DNA of 64,000 nt, taken from the NCBI RefSeq assembly GCF_023278565.1, contig NC_064679.1, positions 3,968,001 through 4,032,000 on the forward strand, given 5' to 3'. The translations under genes were made by a program, and so were the position numbers. This document shows positions 1-11,669 of the stretch, one piece after another. The stretch's first letter is position 1. Each line of letters begins with the position of its first letter. The DNA comes from Colletotrichum lupini (taxonomy: Eukaryota > Ascomycota > Sordariomycetes > Glomerellales > Glomerellaceae). The notes under the pieces were generated by a model that saw only the letters and a program-made list of their open reading frames with translations, made no database searches and was not told the origin of the DNA.

Positions 1-445
1 CGTCATCCCCGCCCATCAAGTCAATGACCAGAACAGAACCCGAGCTAAGCGTGTCTAACTGGAAGCCAGCCTGCAAGACCTCCGGGGCATCAAAAATGCA
101 ACCGGCAACATCGAGGCTGATGTCAGCGTCCTTAAGCGCCAAGCAGACGAGTCGGAAGTGCTCGTGGTGCTGATCCGTAGCATCGTCTCCGTCCTTCTCG
201 CCGTCAAAAATCAAGACCACATTGCGGTGGCTGAAGCAGAAGGTGTCGCTGACCTCGGGTCGAGTGACGTCTCTGAGAGTAGCCTCTAGTTTTGATGGTT
301 CGGTCTGGGCATTGGCTGTGAGCCGTGTAAAGATGCTGCCGTTGAGGATGGCTTTTGCTGTGCTGGGTTTGGATGGGGAGAAGATTGTGACGTTTGGCGG
401 CAGCACAGGTGCAGCAGGAGCCGAAGAAGATGCCTCTGGATCCAT
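1..445 (-). CDS. Unrecognised protein, 5' part only (runs off the window)
   Basis: A minus-strand frame starts at an ATG at 443-445 and stays open to the window edge, giving 148 codons. The N terminus is rich in Ser, Ala and Pro (MDPEASSSAPAAPVLPP). It is followed by a stretch that looks folded and contains the segments FCFSHRNVVLIFDGEKDGDD and HFRLVCLALKDADISLDVAG. No signal peptide or membrane segment is visible. I do not recognise the family. Codon use and a continuous frame without intron signals support a real gene. The start was chosen because it is the first ATG in the open frame and no in-frame ATG lies close upstream. The neighbouring gene to the right is more than 2 kb away, so context says little about function. 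Confidence 0.6.
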   Translation of the reverse strand, partial: MDPEASSSAPAAPVLPPNVTIFSPSKPSTAKAILNGSIFTRLTANAQTEPSKLEATLRDVTRPEVSDTFCFSHRNVVLIFDGEKDGDDATDQHHEHFRLVCLALKDADISLDVAGCIFDAPEVLQAGFQLDTLSSGSVLVIDLMGGDD

Positions 446-2504
446 GGCGCCAGTTTTGAAGCTATTTCTGTGCAAAAGTGCCCTGCTGCAAGGTACTGAC
501 TGTGTTGTAGTGTGTTAGCCGTTAGCCGGTCTAAGAAACGAGGCAGGGACTGGGAGCGCCTGCAAAGTTTTCAGGGATGACTAATTTGATGTGCGGAGAA
601 CATGTGGGGTTCGCCGGTGCCGAAGAATACCGGAGGCGGTCCGATGCGGGTCTAGGAAGGCCGGCGGTGCAATTGTATCGTTCTTGGTCGTACATGCATC
701 CTACGAATAAACGAATCAAGTAAGGCATCAGATTTTCAGATGTCGCTAAGTCTGTGATTGTCTTAAAGTGCTCTCGTCGGAACATTCTTCGGACTCCGCC
801 TTTCCGAGTCTAGGCGACCCTAAAAGGGAACATGAAGCATTCAACAGAGGTTACTGCTGCTTTCCCTTGTTGAGTTCTGCGTAATAACGCGGTAATTTCA
901 ATAAATCCCTACGGAAGATTCAAGACGTTGGTGATTTGCCGTAAGAGAAGCAGCAATGAGACAAGGTGAGAATCATCACGTAGCACTTTCAAGGGTCTCG
1001 TAGAATTTAGCCTTGTTGCCCGCTTGACGAAGTTTTCTCACCATCCACCTTGAACCTTTTTCTAAATATGAGAATAGCGGGAATGCCATCTCACTGAGAA
1101 GTCGGATGTGTAGTGATCGGCAGAATGATGCCAAAAGGGTCCTGAAAAGTCTGGGGTTTGACGATCAGGCCGATCGCGAAGTGTATGATTGGACTGTGCC
1201 GTACCGTGTGAACATGAGTTTTAGAAAATTCCCACCATTACCGCCCGACAAGCGCTCACCCCGCGTCATCCAAAGTGGCGCAAGCTACTTTGAGCGACTC
1301 TCATGACAAGTCATGGCCTGAGGTGGTCATCTTTGGTTGCGAAAGTGATGAGGCGTGACGACATTGGGTAACTTGATCCTCGGCCAGGGACAATACAGGA
1401 CCAGGCAAAACATTTAGCAGGGGGAATTATGTTCATGATCATTGCTTCCGGGAACCTGAGATGACGTAGATAACGTTGTGCTTTCGTCTGTTCCATCACA
1501 CGAGCAGTGGCGGCCTTCACGGACTCAGAATCCTCAGTCTTCGAGGAGCATATAAACCCTCTAGATTTCTGTTGAAAACCTCGCACATCACCGAATTAAA
1601 TTCCTCTGATATCAGACGGGAACAACCCTTCAAGTCCAATATCATCAAACGACTTAGTCGAATCGAAGAACCTACTACTAAGAACAATGGCCCCTGTTGG
1701 TATCCCTATTACAGGGTAGTTGGTTCGAACCGTAGTTGACGAAGAGATCAATTGAACTATATGAATATCTGCGTAGTAGGTGTAAAAAGGAGGTTCCAAC
1801 CGTAGGTTGGGCTGGCTACGATAATCGTAAATAGGGCCCCCAATTGGCCCCTGCGCAGTCGGCTGTATGCCGCGGTCGAATTGGACTTCCAATCCGACAG
1901 CCCCAAAGTTCGTTTCACCTAGCTACCTAGTTTCATTGATAAGACTTGCACTAATAAAAGAAAGTCACAGCTCGAGCAGACGCTTTTCTTTCTCTCTTTC
2001 TCCTGCTTCCAAGGCAGCAAAGCGAGTTCTTTCTCAGCGGTCAAATAATCGACGCTCTTTCGACTCACAGGCAAGCTCATCGACGCTTGGCAATATGCCT
2101 GTCGTAGAGGTCGAAAATTACCTGACAGCACTGGCTGTCCGATGGTCAACTGCAAATCGAATTTGACTTGGATTGTCATGATTCAATATGTAAAAGTAGC
2201 TGTTGGATTGTCGCGAGAGCTGCAGGTAGTAGATACAGTGGCTGGCTTGGCCATGGCAGAACTCAATCTTGTTGTGTACCAAGGACTGCCAGGTAGGAAT
2301 TGCCACATTCAAAGCCTCCACGTTGTTATTCAAATATCTACTTTCACTGAAGTATCGTATCACCACTTGCCCCAGAACCCCATCCACGTAATCATGCATT
2401 GGAAATAATTGTCTCTAACCCCTCTTGCAACAGTCTTGGTGTCATTCAGTTCTAGTTCGTTCAGTGAATGTACCTAAACTCTTCAACGTAAGTTGTATGT
2501 ACTT
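446..2504. other. Intergenic, no supported gene
   Basis: About 2 kb of ordinary composition lies between the partial gene at the left edge and the monooxygenase. It holds only short open frames. Minus-strand frames at 1596-1892 and 2118-2399 are about 95 codons each and have no recognisable motif, signal peptide or linking splice sites that I can defend. It may contain decayed exons. Confidence 0.4.
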
Positions 2505-4822
2505 CTAATGCTGTATATCGACATGATCAGCAATGAGGGCGACGATGTCGGTTGCGGAAGCATCTGGGCTGATGCAACCTAGAATATGCTGATCTGGTCT
2601 GACCAGAATTGCACCTCCCACAGAAAACCCACCTTTCGTATCGTACAGTTTTTGGTGACTGTCAGAAGTAAACTGGAAATCGACGTCCGCACCCCAAAGG
2701 GTAAGGCGAGAACTCATTTTGTTCCCAAGGGCCTCTTCGCAGTCTTCAAACCGTTGTTTCCAAGCTCCTCGACATGGTACAATGAGAGAGAATGTACCTA
2801 CACTCGCCAGGTCAAGTGTAGAATAGCGTTGAGCTTCGATTTGCTCATTCGATAGCTCTTTCACATACGACGTGTCGATGGGCTGATGCGAAATTTCACT
2901 TTCATCATTCGGCTCGGTGAATTTGATCCAAGCATGTGGCAACCTGGCGCCAACCTGGAACTTTGGCGTAAAGTCCGACGCATTCGCAGGTGCCTTCGTG
3001 TCACCGTACACGTACCCAATGTGAATTTCAAGCTGAAGGGGATCATGTCAACGCCTATTTTTAAAATCCAATCTGGTGAAGATGCACTTACGTTGTCAAA
3101 ATGTTCACGTTGTCCCTCGACTTTCTCGGCGATCAAGTTTTGCTTGGCCGGGTCGTGGATGGCTTCATACATCCGTTTCCGGGCCTCGTCGAGGTCTTCA
3201 ACATCTGCCGTCCCGATGGCCTTGAGGAAAGAAAAGATAGACTTCCCATTTTTGACACTCTGAGCTGCCGCGATGACGGCAATTGGTCGTCTATCAGTCT
3301 CATAAGTGTCGAGAATCCGTGGATTCGCCCAACCCTGGTGTACGGCGGCGACCTTGTAGGCAAGGTTGTGCGCGTCCGCCAGGCCAGAGTTGAGTCCCAG
3401 GCCACCAGTAGGAGGGAATGAATGTGCGGCATCGCCAACCCTGCAACGGTAAGGGTTAGCGCGTTGTCATGGTGCAGGAAAATTCAGAGATGATACGCAC
3501 AAGAACACGTTTCCACGACGGTATTCCTTTGCCACCTTGCGGCTTAATACCCATGGTCTAAAACTCTTGATCTGGATCGGTATCTTTTGTCCTATCGCAG
3601 CAGACACGGTGGCATGCGCGAGTTCTTCTGTCCATGTTTCCACCGGATGTCTTTTTGACTAGTCCAGCCAACGTCAGTAAATGAAGAGGCTAGCCTTCGG
3701 AATGAAAAATTTCTCCAACTTACATCAAAATTGCTGATCAAAACCTGGTTTCCATCTATATCATATGCAATGATAAAACCGGAGCAAGCAGGGTCGGCGA
3801 TCCAATGCAGCATGCCAACACCATTCTTTACGATTGGCCGGAGATTCGCATTAAAGTGAATGGTCATCATTGTCTCATCTATATTCTCTTTGTAAGCTGA
3901 ACTGCATGTCGCGAACAACAAGAAAACTTACATCCATCTTCCCCCTCAGTCTCAATCCCTAAAAAACGTCGGACTTGGCTTTTTGCTCCATCGCAGCCAA
4001 CAACGTGCCTGGAGGTAACTGTCCAACGACGCTTCGTGGAGCGCTCTTCAACGACGGTCGTCACTTTATCGCCTCGCTGTACGGCAGTCGTCAGTATCTC
4101 GCCTTTGGAGTTTCTAAAAGTTCCCGAAGCTTTCTCTACTTACCTGCTCACACGAAATGAAACCAACCCCTTTTCGAATCTCAACATTTGGGTCGTTTTC
4201 TAGATGTTTTGCAACAAATTTCTCAAAATCGGGTTGCGGGATATTGTGGATCATCTTCAGTAATACACATGTTAGTAATTGACTTTGAAGTCGATGGGTG
4301 ACGAAAATCCAATTACTTCCATACCTCAGGTGTACTCTCTAGGACACCAGCGTCCATCCGCTCATACGGAAGGACACCAATCTTCTCGCCCGTGAGGTTC
4401 GGCAAGAAATTGACCCAGTAGGCATCATCACGAGGTGACCCTAATTGACGTATCGCTCTTGTGTCAAGTCCATATTGTCTACATATTTCAAGGGTTCTCG
4501 GGCTCAATGCATGCGCTTTGGGTGCAGCCAGCCGTTCAGGATACTTCTCAATGAGAAGCGATTTCACTGTAAGCTGTTAGCGTTCTACCCCATCGAACTG
4601 GGAGAGCCCACAATTGCACAGGCCTACGTGCCAGTACTTACCACCATGTTTAGACAACATGTATGCTGTGAACAGACCAGTCGGACCACCGCCTGCGATG
4701 AGAACAGGTACCTCCACTGAAACATCTCCCACTTGAACATTGTCTGGTTTCAAATTACAAGATGAGAAGTCAACCTTGTAAGCGCCCTCTGGGCGTGATA
4801 GCTGGGCGATTTCAAGCATCAT
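2505..4822 (-). CDS. FAD-dependent aromatic monooxygenase (PheA/TfdB type)
   Basis: Eight exons join in frame: 4822-4642, 4566-4325, 4254-4144, 4076-3932, 3878-3724, 3658-3501, 3440-3092 and 3032-2505. They give 622 residues, the usual size for fungal phenol-hydroxylase-like enzymes. The dinucleotide-binding GGGPTG lies at residues 44-49, the GCDG motif at 205-208 and GDAAHSFPPTGG from 333, followed by GLNSGLADAHNLAYK. These are the FAD/NAD(P)H signature motifs of class A flavoprotein hydroxylases. After LEIHIGYVYGD a C-terminal thioredoxin-like domain of about 170 residues follows, as in phenol 2-monooxygenase. The expected reaction is NAD(P)H-dependent hydroxylation of a phenolic ring; the substrate cannot be read. 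There is no signal peptide, so it is probably cytosolic. It is transcribed away from a Zn2Cys6 regulator with 493 bp between the starts, which suggests joint control. The exon 4/5 junction is the least certain: an alternative acceptor at 3897-3899 would make a 35-nt intron. Confidence 0.88.
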
Positions 4823-5315
4823 TCCCGCCGGCCAAACTGTTTATTATAAAAGACAGAACTATCTCTGCTGAAGAAACTGGGGAAGACGACAATACGGTCG
4901 TCTTTATTGCGGAAGACCGCCGATGGGATATGCTAGGAGGCTTCATCCCGAGGCGGAACGTTTTCCGACGGACGGCCTCCTATTCGCTGGAAGCGCTGGT
5001 CCCGAACGAGTCATTCCGATTCGTCCAATTTTCTGGGGTAAACGTCTGAGCGACATCGACGTTCATGACGCTTTGTGATCCTCTCACTGCTCAGAAACTT
5101 TGACCGAAGCTTCCTTGTCTCACAAACACCCCTCAAGGGCGAACCCCCTGCATGCCATGCCCCAGATGATCGTTCCGCTCAGCCCGCCGTACTAGTGAGC
5201 TGTAGCCTCATAGCCCCGAAGCCCCGCTCATGGTTCGCGTTTCTTTTTTTGTGCTTTCCTCTTTCAACGTTTACCAAAAGTTCCAAAACCTCTGCGCTTT
5301 TGCGATCTTATCAAA
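4823..5315. promoter_or_regulatory. Bidirectional promoter region with CGG/CCG triplet pairs
   Basis: This 493-bp spacer separates the divergent starts of the monooxygenase and the Zn2Cys6 regulator. It contains CCG-N3-CGG at 4948-4956 and CCG-N1-CGG at 4965-4971. Zn2Cys6 factors commonly bind pairs of CGG triplets, so these are candidate operator sites for the adjacent regulator. That link is an inference from position and motif only. Confidence 0.4.
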
Positions 5316-8082
5316 ATGGAGACGGAGATCCCCACTGCAGCCTTTAGATCATCGGACAACCCGAACTCTGGTAACAATCTCAAGAGGAAGCGAAGGCCTC
5401 GTGCGCCGATAGCTTGTGGTACATGCCGGGCTCGTAAAGTCAAGGTCGGTCAAGCTCTGATGATGCCTTTAACGAACAGACATGTTGACCACATTCCCTT
5501 CAGTGTGATGGAAGTTCGCCATGCTCCAATTGTGTTCGTGAGTGTGTTGTCTTCCCCAGGTAGTCACTTTTGATGACTGACATGACCTCCCAAAGGACAC
5601 GAATTCTCGTGCTCGTACAAAGAAGGACAGGAAGACCCGTATGTGAGAGGAACACGATGAGTTCTGGTTGGGGCTAACTCATCCCACAGACCGAGTAAAA
5701 GGTCATCCTCATACAATCCCACCGGCCGCCTGCAACAACGTTTGCAGCCTCAACCTCAGCTGATACCTCAGCCACAGCCATCATTGCCTGAGCATCTTCA
5801 CCCATCACCAGTTAGCCTAGATGAACCAATCAAGCACGAGAACCCGATCCAGCTGAACCCACAAGAGCCAAGCCGCATGGATAGGGGCTCATCAACATCT
5901 TCGGAACAAGAAGTAGACGGCCTCGGTCAGGTCAATGAGCACACCGAGGGTGCCGAGTTTTACGGACCCACTGGGACATTTTACTTCCTCGCCCGGCTTC
6001 GCTCTCGGGCGAACACACAGAAGCAACCGGAAGCCGGCACGCACCGTAAGCAAAGCTCTATTGTAAATCTCCTGCACAGTTCGGATTACTCGACGCCTCC
6101 GGACTCTCGGATTCTCGGTCAGAACCAGTTTGCAAAGGCAAGTCCGCAGAGCAATGGCGGCAGGAGGGAGTCGTATCAGCAAGGCGTTGTTGCCGATGTC
6201 GTTCTTACCGCGGTGGATGCCGCGTTTGCGACTGAGCTTGAGCGGGAATGTGTCCGCCTGTACTTCCAAAACTTGCACAACATCCACCCGATCCTCGAGC
6301 AGATGACCTTTCTCAAAAGATGTGAGGAAGAAATATGGTCGAGGCTTTCGAGGCCAGATATGATAATCTCTGCACAAATGCGTCGGGAGGCGAGGTTTCT
6401 GGCACTGTACAATGTTGTCATTGCTATCGGCGCTATTACCGCGGGAGAGACGTCCTTACTCATGGAAGACCACACCAAAGAGTTCTTGGACCGGACTGGG
6501 CAAACCAGCGACGAAGAAGCACTCTACCCACCTATTCGCTTGGCAAGAAGATTCTTCGAAAGGTCAAGGCTTCACCTTGAAGACATTTGCGAGTCGAGTT
6601 CGCTTGAAACTGCGCAGACACTATTCCTCATGGTCAGTTCCAGGCAAAACGTTCAACGCGGAGGAATCCAGAGCTAGTTGACTGACTTGGAAGCTGCAGT
6701 CGGTATTCGGTCAAAATGCGTTGAAGCCACATAGCTGCTACATGTATAGCGGCATGGCGATAAGGACTGCGTCGGCCATGGGTATCCCAACTAATACCCG
6801 TTCCGAGACAAGCCCGGAAAGCTTGCTTTGGTGGTAGGCAATCGCGAACACGCTCGTAGTTGTATGCAGTGCTAATGTATTCAGGTCTCTTTACTCACAC
6901 GAGATGTAAGTTGCGCACCGTACTCAGTTTTGTTAATTTGGAACGCTGACCATTCAGCGAAATGTGCTTTTCTGCTGGGCGTCAATCGGGACTACGTGCT
7001 CCGAGCTCTTACTCAATACCGTTCCCGAAAACCTCGGTGAGTCTGAGCCCGAACGAAAAGATCAAGTGCATGTTGCTAAGGCGATGCTAAAGCATTTTCC
7101 CAACTCGGCGTATTGTTTGATCAATCCTATGGTTGACTTGGCCAAGATCCTCATGTGGATGACGGACAACCTGGGTCTGCACAGTAGTCACACATCCTTC
7201 CAAAGGCTGTCACAGACTGCGCTCAACCTGGACAGGGAGTTGGATGACTGGAAGTCTGGTTTACCAAGACAGCTCCGATTTGACACATCATCACTGGAAG
7301 ACAGCGAATTCGCCATGAAGCAAAAGACTGTCCTCAAGCTACGTATGCTTTACTCGCATGTCATGCCGATGCGCTAGCATTACTGATGTACGCGAACAGG
7401 ATTCCTGAACGCCAGGATACTCCTTCACCGACAGTTCATCATCTCAAAGACGCAAGAAGCGGACCGTAACACCGTCGCGCGACATGTCACCTCGTGCGTC
7501 AAAGCTGCCACCGAGACCATCAAGTTCATGCACACAAGCTACCTTCACCGACCTTACTTCAGGACATGGTAACGTCCTTACACCCATAAGGCCTTGCACC
7601 CGAAGAAGCTAACTCGGAGTAGGTGGTACAACTGCATGTACCTTCTAGACGCCTGCATGGTCCTGCTCCACGTCCTAATTTCAAACATCTGTCCCTTCCC
7701 CGCCGAAGAGGTTATGGAAAACATCGAGCTGAGCCTCGACATCTTCAAGGCAATGAAGATGCTCGCAGTAGCCAGACGATGCGCCGATATTGTCAAAGAA
7801 CTGCTCAATGTCGCCGCGAAAACACATTCAGTACAGCAGCGTCAGACGAGCGTGGCTACAGAAGACGAACCCGCGCTTAGGATGCATGATGACCTTAGCC
7901 AGATGATCCAGACTTCTCCTGCATTCATGTCAGATGGAATTGGCCTCCATCCTGGGGACACCGAGCTTGGAGACGCCATGATCCCCGGGGACTTTGATGC
8001 GAACTTGGTGGATCCGAATGTTGTCTGGAACTTTTTGAATTTTGAGCATTGGAATGCGTGGTCTGATGCAGCTTTCAGATGA
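5316..8082 (+). CDS. Zn2Cys6 transcription factor with fungal-specific regulatory domain
   Basis: Ten exons join in frame: 5316-5444, 5504-5537, 5596-5638, 5690-6632, 6700-6833, 6885-6905, 6958-7036, 7093-7342, 7400-7568 and 7623-8082, giving 753 residues. The zinc cluster is assembled across three exons with Cys at 34, 37, 44, 50, 53 and 60 (CX2CX6CX5CX2CX6C), preceded by a basic KRKRRPR stretch. A Gln/Pro-rich linker follows. The fungal_trans region starts near residue 250 (YFQNLHNIHPILEQMTF), and EMCFSAGR is a typical segment within it. The 56-nt intron 7037-7092 is inferred: without it the two flanking frames, both of which look like family sequence, do not join. The protein should be nuclear. 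Its divergent placement beside the monooxygenase suggests it controls that gene. Confidence 0.85.
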
Positions 8083-8679
8083 ACATTGTAACAACAGCAT
8101 GAAATCAGGTATGTTACAGATAGCATATAATTATGGCGTGTAGAGCAAGGCTCTGCGGAAATACTTAGATGAGCAAGGAGCCCAACCAGTCTTCTAGAGA
8201 CCGAAACGACCTTGTCTGTTTCCCAGTGAACCTAGATAAGCCTTTTGGCTGCATACGCATTGTATGCATGACATCGTCTCAGTGTTACGTTGGAGCATCC
8301 CTCAGCTTCCTGATTTGGGTGGGATTGGTGGAACAAGAAAGGCCGTCAGAAGGTGGGATATCAACTAGGTGCTGCATCAAGTCTTGGCAGTCCTCGATTC
8401 ACCAGAATGTCAGAGTTGGACTCTTGGAGTTTGAGGGCGTCCGCAGGTCTTGGCGGACAAACTCATGATGAATTTACCACGACTAGTATTCATCGAATAA
8501 CGCCAGATATTGCCACCAGTTTCGACTCACAGCAATGCAACATGGTCGCACGCAATAGCTCTTTGTTGGATCGACCAAGTCAGTCAACAGATACCTTACA
8601 CGTATAAAACCAGATCCAAATTCGCGTCTCTCTCCGCATCCCTCTATGCTTGAGTCCTCGTTCTAGAGTTGCACCTATC
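8083..8679. other. Intergenic with TATA box for the pectate lyase
   Basis: No gene is supported here. A TATAAA at 8603-8608 lies 77 bp before the pectate-lyase ATG and is followed by a pyrimidine-rich leader, as expected for a fungal core promoter. Confidence 0.5.
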
Positions 8680-9654
8680 ATGCTTTCTATCACTATTCCA
8701 GGGCTAGTCGTGGCCATTAGCCTTGTTTCCGCTCAGTCGACCAAAACCACCTCGACCCGAACAACCTCAACAAGCACCATAAAATGGCAAGCCTCCGGAG
8801 GCGTATCTTGCCCACACCCATCGGTCAACACGAAATGGCCAACAGCCACTGGAAGCACCTCTTTCCCCACTGCCTCCTTGATTCCAGCCAATGCGGTATT
8901 TGATGGCAAGATGGCTCTGTTTGATCGCAAAGGTAGCTCCGGCGACTGCAAAGGACAAGCTGAGCAAGATGAGGCTGCTGCCGTCTTCATCTTGGATAGC
9001 GGGGCGACGCTGAAGAATGCCATCATTGGCCCTGCTCAGGCTGAGGGCGTACATTGCCGCGGTCCCTGTACCATTGAGAACGTTTGGTGGGAAGACGTAT
9101 GTGAGGACGCGGCCACATTCAAAGGTACTGGACCGAGATACGTTAGAGGCGGAGGGGCGAAAGAGGCCAGTGATAAGGTCTCCCAGCATAACGATGAGTA
9201 CTAAGAGCTGAGACACCGTGACACTTGATCTGAGCACACAATCCTAACATCGTTGAATCGCAGGTGAGGGATGGCTACACATCGACGGCTTCTATGCCAA
9301 CAAATTTGGGAAGTTCTACCGGTCATGCGGCAATTGCAGCCAGCAGTTCCAGCGACATGTCAACATCACCAATTTTGTTGGAATACAAGGAGTAGTCAGT
9401 AAGTTACAGGAAGGATTAGTCTCCAGCCAAGAGCTGCGCGTTTTTAATCCTTGGAAGTTCTTCCGTGCTAACCACTATTAGTGGGGGTAAATCAAAACTA
9501 TGGCGATACTGCTATTCTATCCAATTACTGTCTCGCAAAGATTAGAGTCATCTGCACACGCTACGAAGGTTGCGTCAAGCCGTGTGAAGCTGGGGAAATT
9601 GGCGAGGGAGCTCTGGCACCATACTGTGTCGTCAACGGTCAGGATTGGTCTTGA
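8680..9654 (+). pseudogene. Pectate lyase family 3 (PL3), splice donor of intron 1 destroyed
   Basis: Exons 8680-9193, 9264-9398 and 9482-9654 join in one frame to give 273 residues with a signal peptide (MLSITIPGLVVAISLVSAQS) and a short Thr/Ser linker. Family marks are ENVWWEDVCEDAATFKG, the conserved YRSCGNCS and the segment GVNQNYGDTAI. The enzyme would be secreted and cleave polygalacturonate by beta-elimination. The oddity is intron 1. The only frame-preserving junction puts the donor at 9194, where the sequence reads ATGAGT instead of GTGAGT. The branch site (CTAAC) and acceptor (CAG at 9261-9263) are intact, and the in-frame TAA at 9202-9204 ends the unspliced product. No alternative GT gives the right frame. 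Unless an AT-AG junction is spliced, this copy makes a truncated protein. Intron 2 has normal signals. Confidence 0.75.
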
Positions 9655-9926
9655 TATTACTTCAATGTTCAAGTACGTTGTTGCCATGGACGTAACTGTC
9701 CAACCAGGATACTGCGTCCCATGCATCTGAAATGAAACATAAACACACTGAAACTATACTTATCGTGTTGCGCCCTTGAAAAGATTCAACCGAAGAGTTG
9801 AGCCCGGCACGACCGAAAAGGGAGCAGGACCGGACGGAGTGGGGCCGGTGCTCAGCTTACCGGGGCAATGTGCCGCGATGATCTCGGTCAACCCTCGTTG
9901 GCTTGGTCCTCTTCACCGAAACAAAG

Positions 9927-10809
9927 ATGGCAAAGATGAACCAGCTTTTATCAGGCGACGAAGCCGCCAAAAACGAAGTCATGCGGCTGGTATAGTAAGC
10001 CCGGAAACTATATCAGGAGAACGAAAAGGCACTGATAGAGCGAGATCTCGCAGAAGCTAGAGTGACGGACCTATCTGAGGAGCTGGAACTACTACAAGAA
10101 GATCATGAACGGGATCGAAAGATTATCGCCCATCTCAGGTCCCAACGGAGGACTACAGTGGTACAACCGCCTGAGCAAGAAGGTTCTTGCGCTCTTCAAG
10201 GCGGTACGGGTGCATCCGGGGTGATATCGAATAGAACAACGTCTAGATTTGAGTCGACCGTAGTGGAGTTCCATGAAAATCCTGAGTTCCCTGACGCACC
10301 TGCTTTCTCCGGCGATGGCAATGCCTTCGACAGCTGGAAGGAAAATCTCCGCGACAAGCTGAACAGTAGCTCCTCTTCATATTCAACCGAGCCTCACCGA
10401 ATCGCATACATCCGCAGCCTAAGACGGGCCGGTATAATAAAAAATACGATACCAATGTCAAACGGAACAACCTCGCAGCTTCTTAGCAATCGAGGTAGTT
10501 CTAGAGGCCCTTGAACAAGTGTACAGCGACGGAGAAGAGGAACCGAGCAATCATTTACTTACGTAAGGTAGCCTACGTATAGGAAGAAGGACTTTGAATG
10601 ACTTCTATGTCGATTTTGCTCGTTGCGCAGCAGAGATCGGGTATGCGGGCGAAGGTATAATCCCACTGCTGGAGAATGCCATCCCTGATGAGTTGGCCCG
10701 GCAGGTCGTCTACTTGCGCGAACCTACGGACTATTACGACCCGGTAGACTTTTACCTGGACATCGACCACCAGGACGGAATTACGACAGAAGGTTTGCCG
10801 ACCGGATAA
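9927..10809 (+). mobile_element. Decayed retrotransposon Gag relic (Ty3/Gypsy-like)
   Basis: Fragments in shifting frames resemble the Gag of fungal Ty3/Gypsy elements. A start-like MAKMNQLLSGDEAAK at 9927 runs into a stop. A charged helical segment (LSEELELLQEDHERDRKI) follows from 10062. The Gag core contains EFPDAPAFSGDGNAFDSWKE and STEPHRIAYI, and a last block from 10594 reads NDFYVDFARCAAEIGYAGEG with ENAIPDELARQVV. At least two frame changes and one stop separate the blocks. No LTRs, protease or polymerase are next to it. Base composition is near normal, so it was not heavily hit by RIP, unlike the other elements in the window. The family assignment rests on overall pattern and is moderately secure. 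Confidence 0.6.
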
Positions 10810-11645
10810 GGAATTTCAGGGCGAATTCCTAACAGGAATAACCCCAGGGGCAACAACAGAGACCGATGGCCACTTCTAATAAGAGGTTTTCACGCCCCAT
10901 AAGCTAATAAGCTATGCATACTGGGTTCTAGCCAAAGCTCACGCTACTGTGCGTGATTCCTCGGTATTGAGCTAGTAACTTGGTAACGGAAATGGGGATC
11001 TTGACGAGGTCTGGCGCGCTGCTGGACAGAGAGCGTTAATAACTGCAAGCTTGCGGAAACATTGAGGTTTCTGCTATGGTGCCACTACCGGTCTGGCCCG
11101 TCAGCACTATAACCTAGTTTGGAATTTATGTAAGGAATTTCGGTCAGTACGTTTTGCTTACTCACCACTAGCCTAAGGAAGGATCATACATAATCTGCTC
11201 GCAGTGAGATACTGGTTAGCCTGCACGTGAGGGAAGCTTGTGTTGCAGATCCGACCACGAAGCTCAAAATTGGATTCGTACTGATTATTCTGTAAGTTCG
11301 CGTCTTTTGTTATCGCCGTGAGGCACCGAGAGGGCCGAGCAGTTGTGATGTCATCAAAGCAGAAAGTCGCCGCGCCTTCGCGCCCTCGGCACCGCGGAGC
11401 TCCGTCATGGGCTTTGATCCACGAATTAATCTGAGAAATGGGGGAAATTGCTCTTTGTCTTAAGGAATACTTTCGTCGCTTTGATCCATTATGGTCGTCT
11501 CTCATCATCAGCAAAGACTATTACAACTCTCAGACTCTCGGCAATATCTGCACTTGCATTGCGCAGCTACTTAGCTATAATTTGTGGGCAATACCGTCAA
11601 ACATACCATCGAAAGCTAAGGTAATCGAAAGCTAAAGCTCTCGTA
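10810..11645. other. Intergenic, no supported gene
   Basis: Nothing recognisable beyond the Gag relic's edge. A run of 17 T residues at 11649-11665 sits just before the start of the next gene and probably belongs to its leader. Confidence 0.4.
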
Positions 11646-11669
11646 TTGTTTTTTTTTTTTTTTTTCAAA

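Noticed and set aside
1711..1740. GGTTCGAACC resembling a tRNA T-loop
   Set aside because: No acceptor stem, D-arm or anticodon arm can be drawn around it.
1596..2399. Minus-strand frames of about 95 codons as exons of a gene
   Set aside because: No family motif was recognised, and no pair of splice signals joins them convincingly.
3897..3931. A 35-nt intron in the monooxygenase
   Set aside because: It is shorter than other introns in the window. The acceptor at 3879-3880 keeps frame and gives a 52-nt intron.
11646..11669. Upstream ATG giving a poly-Phe N terminus for the MOSC protein
   Set aside because: The codons come from a T run; the ATG at 11670 has a better context and a normal N terminus.
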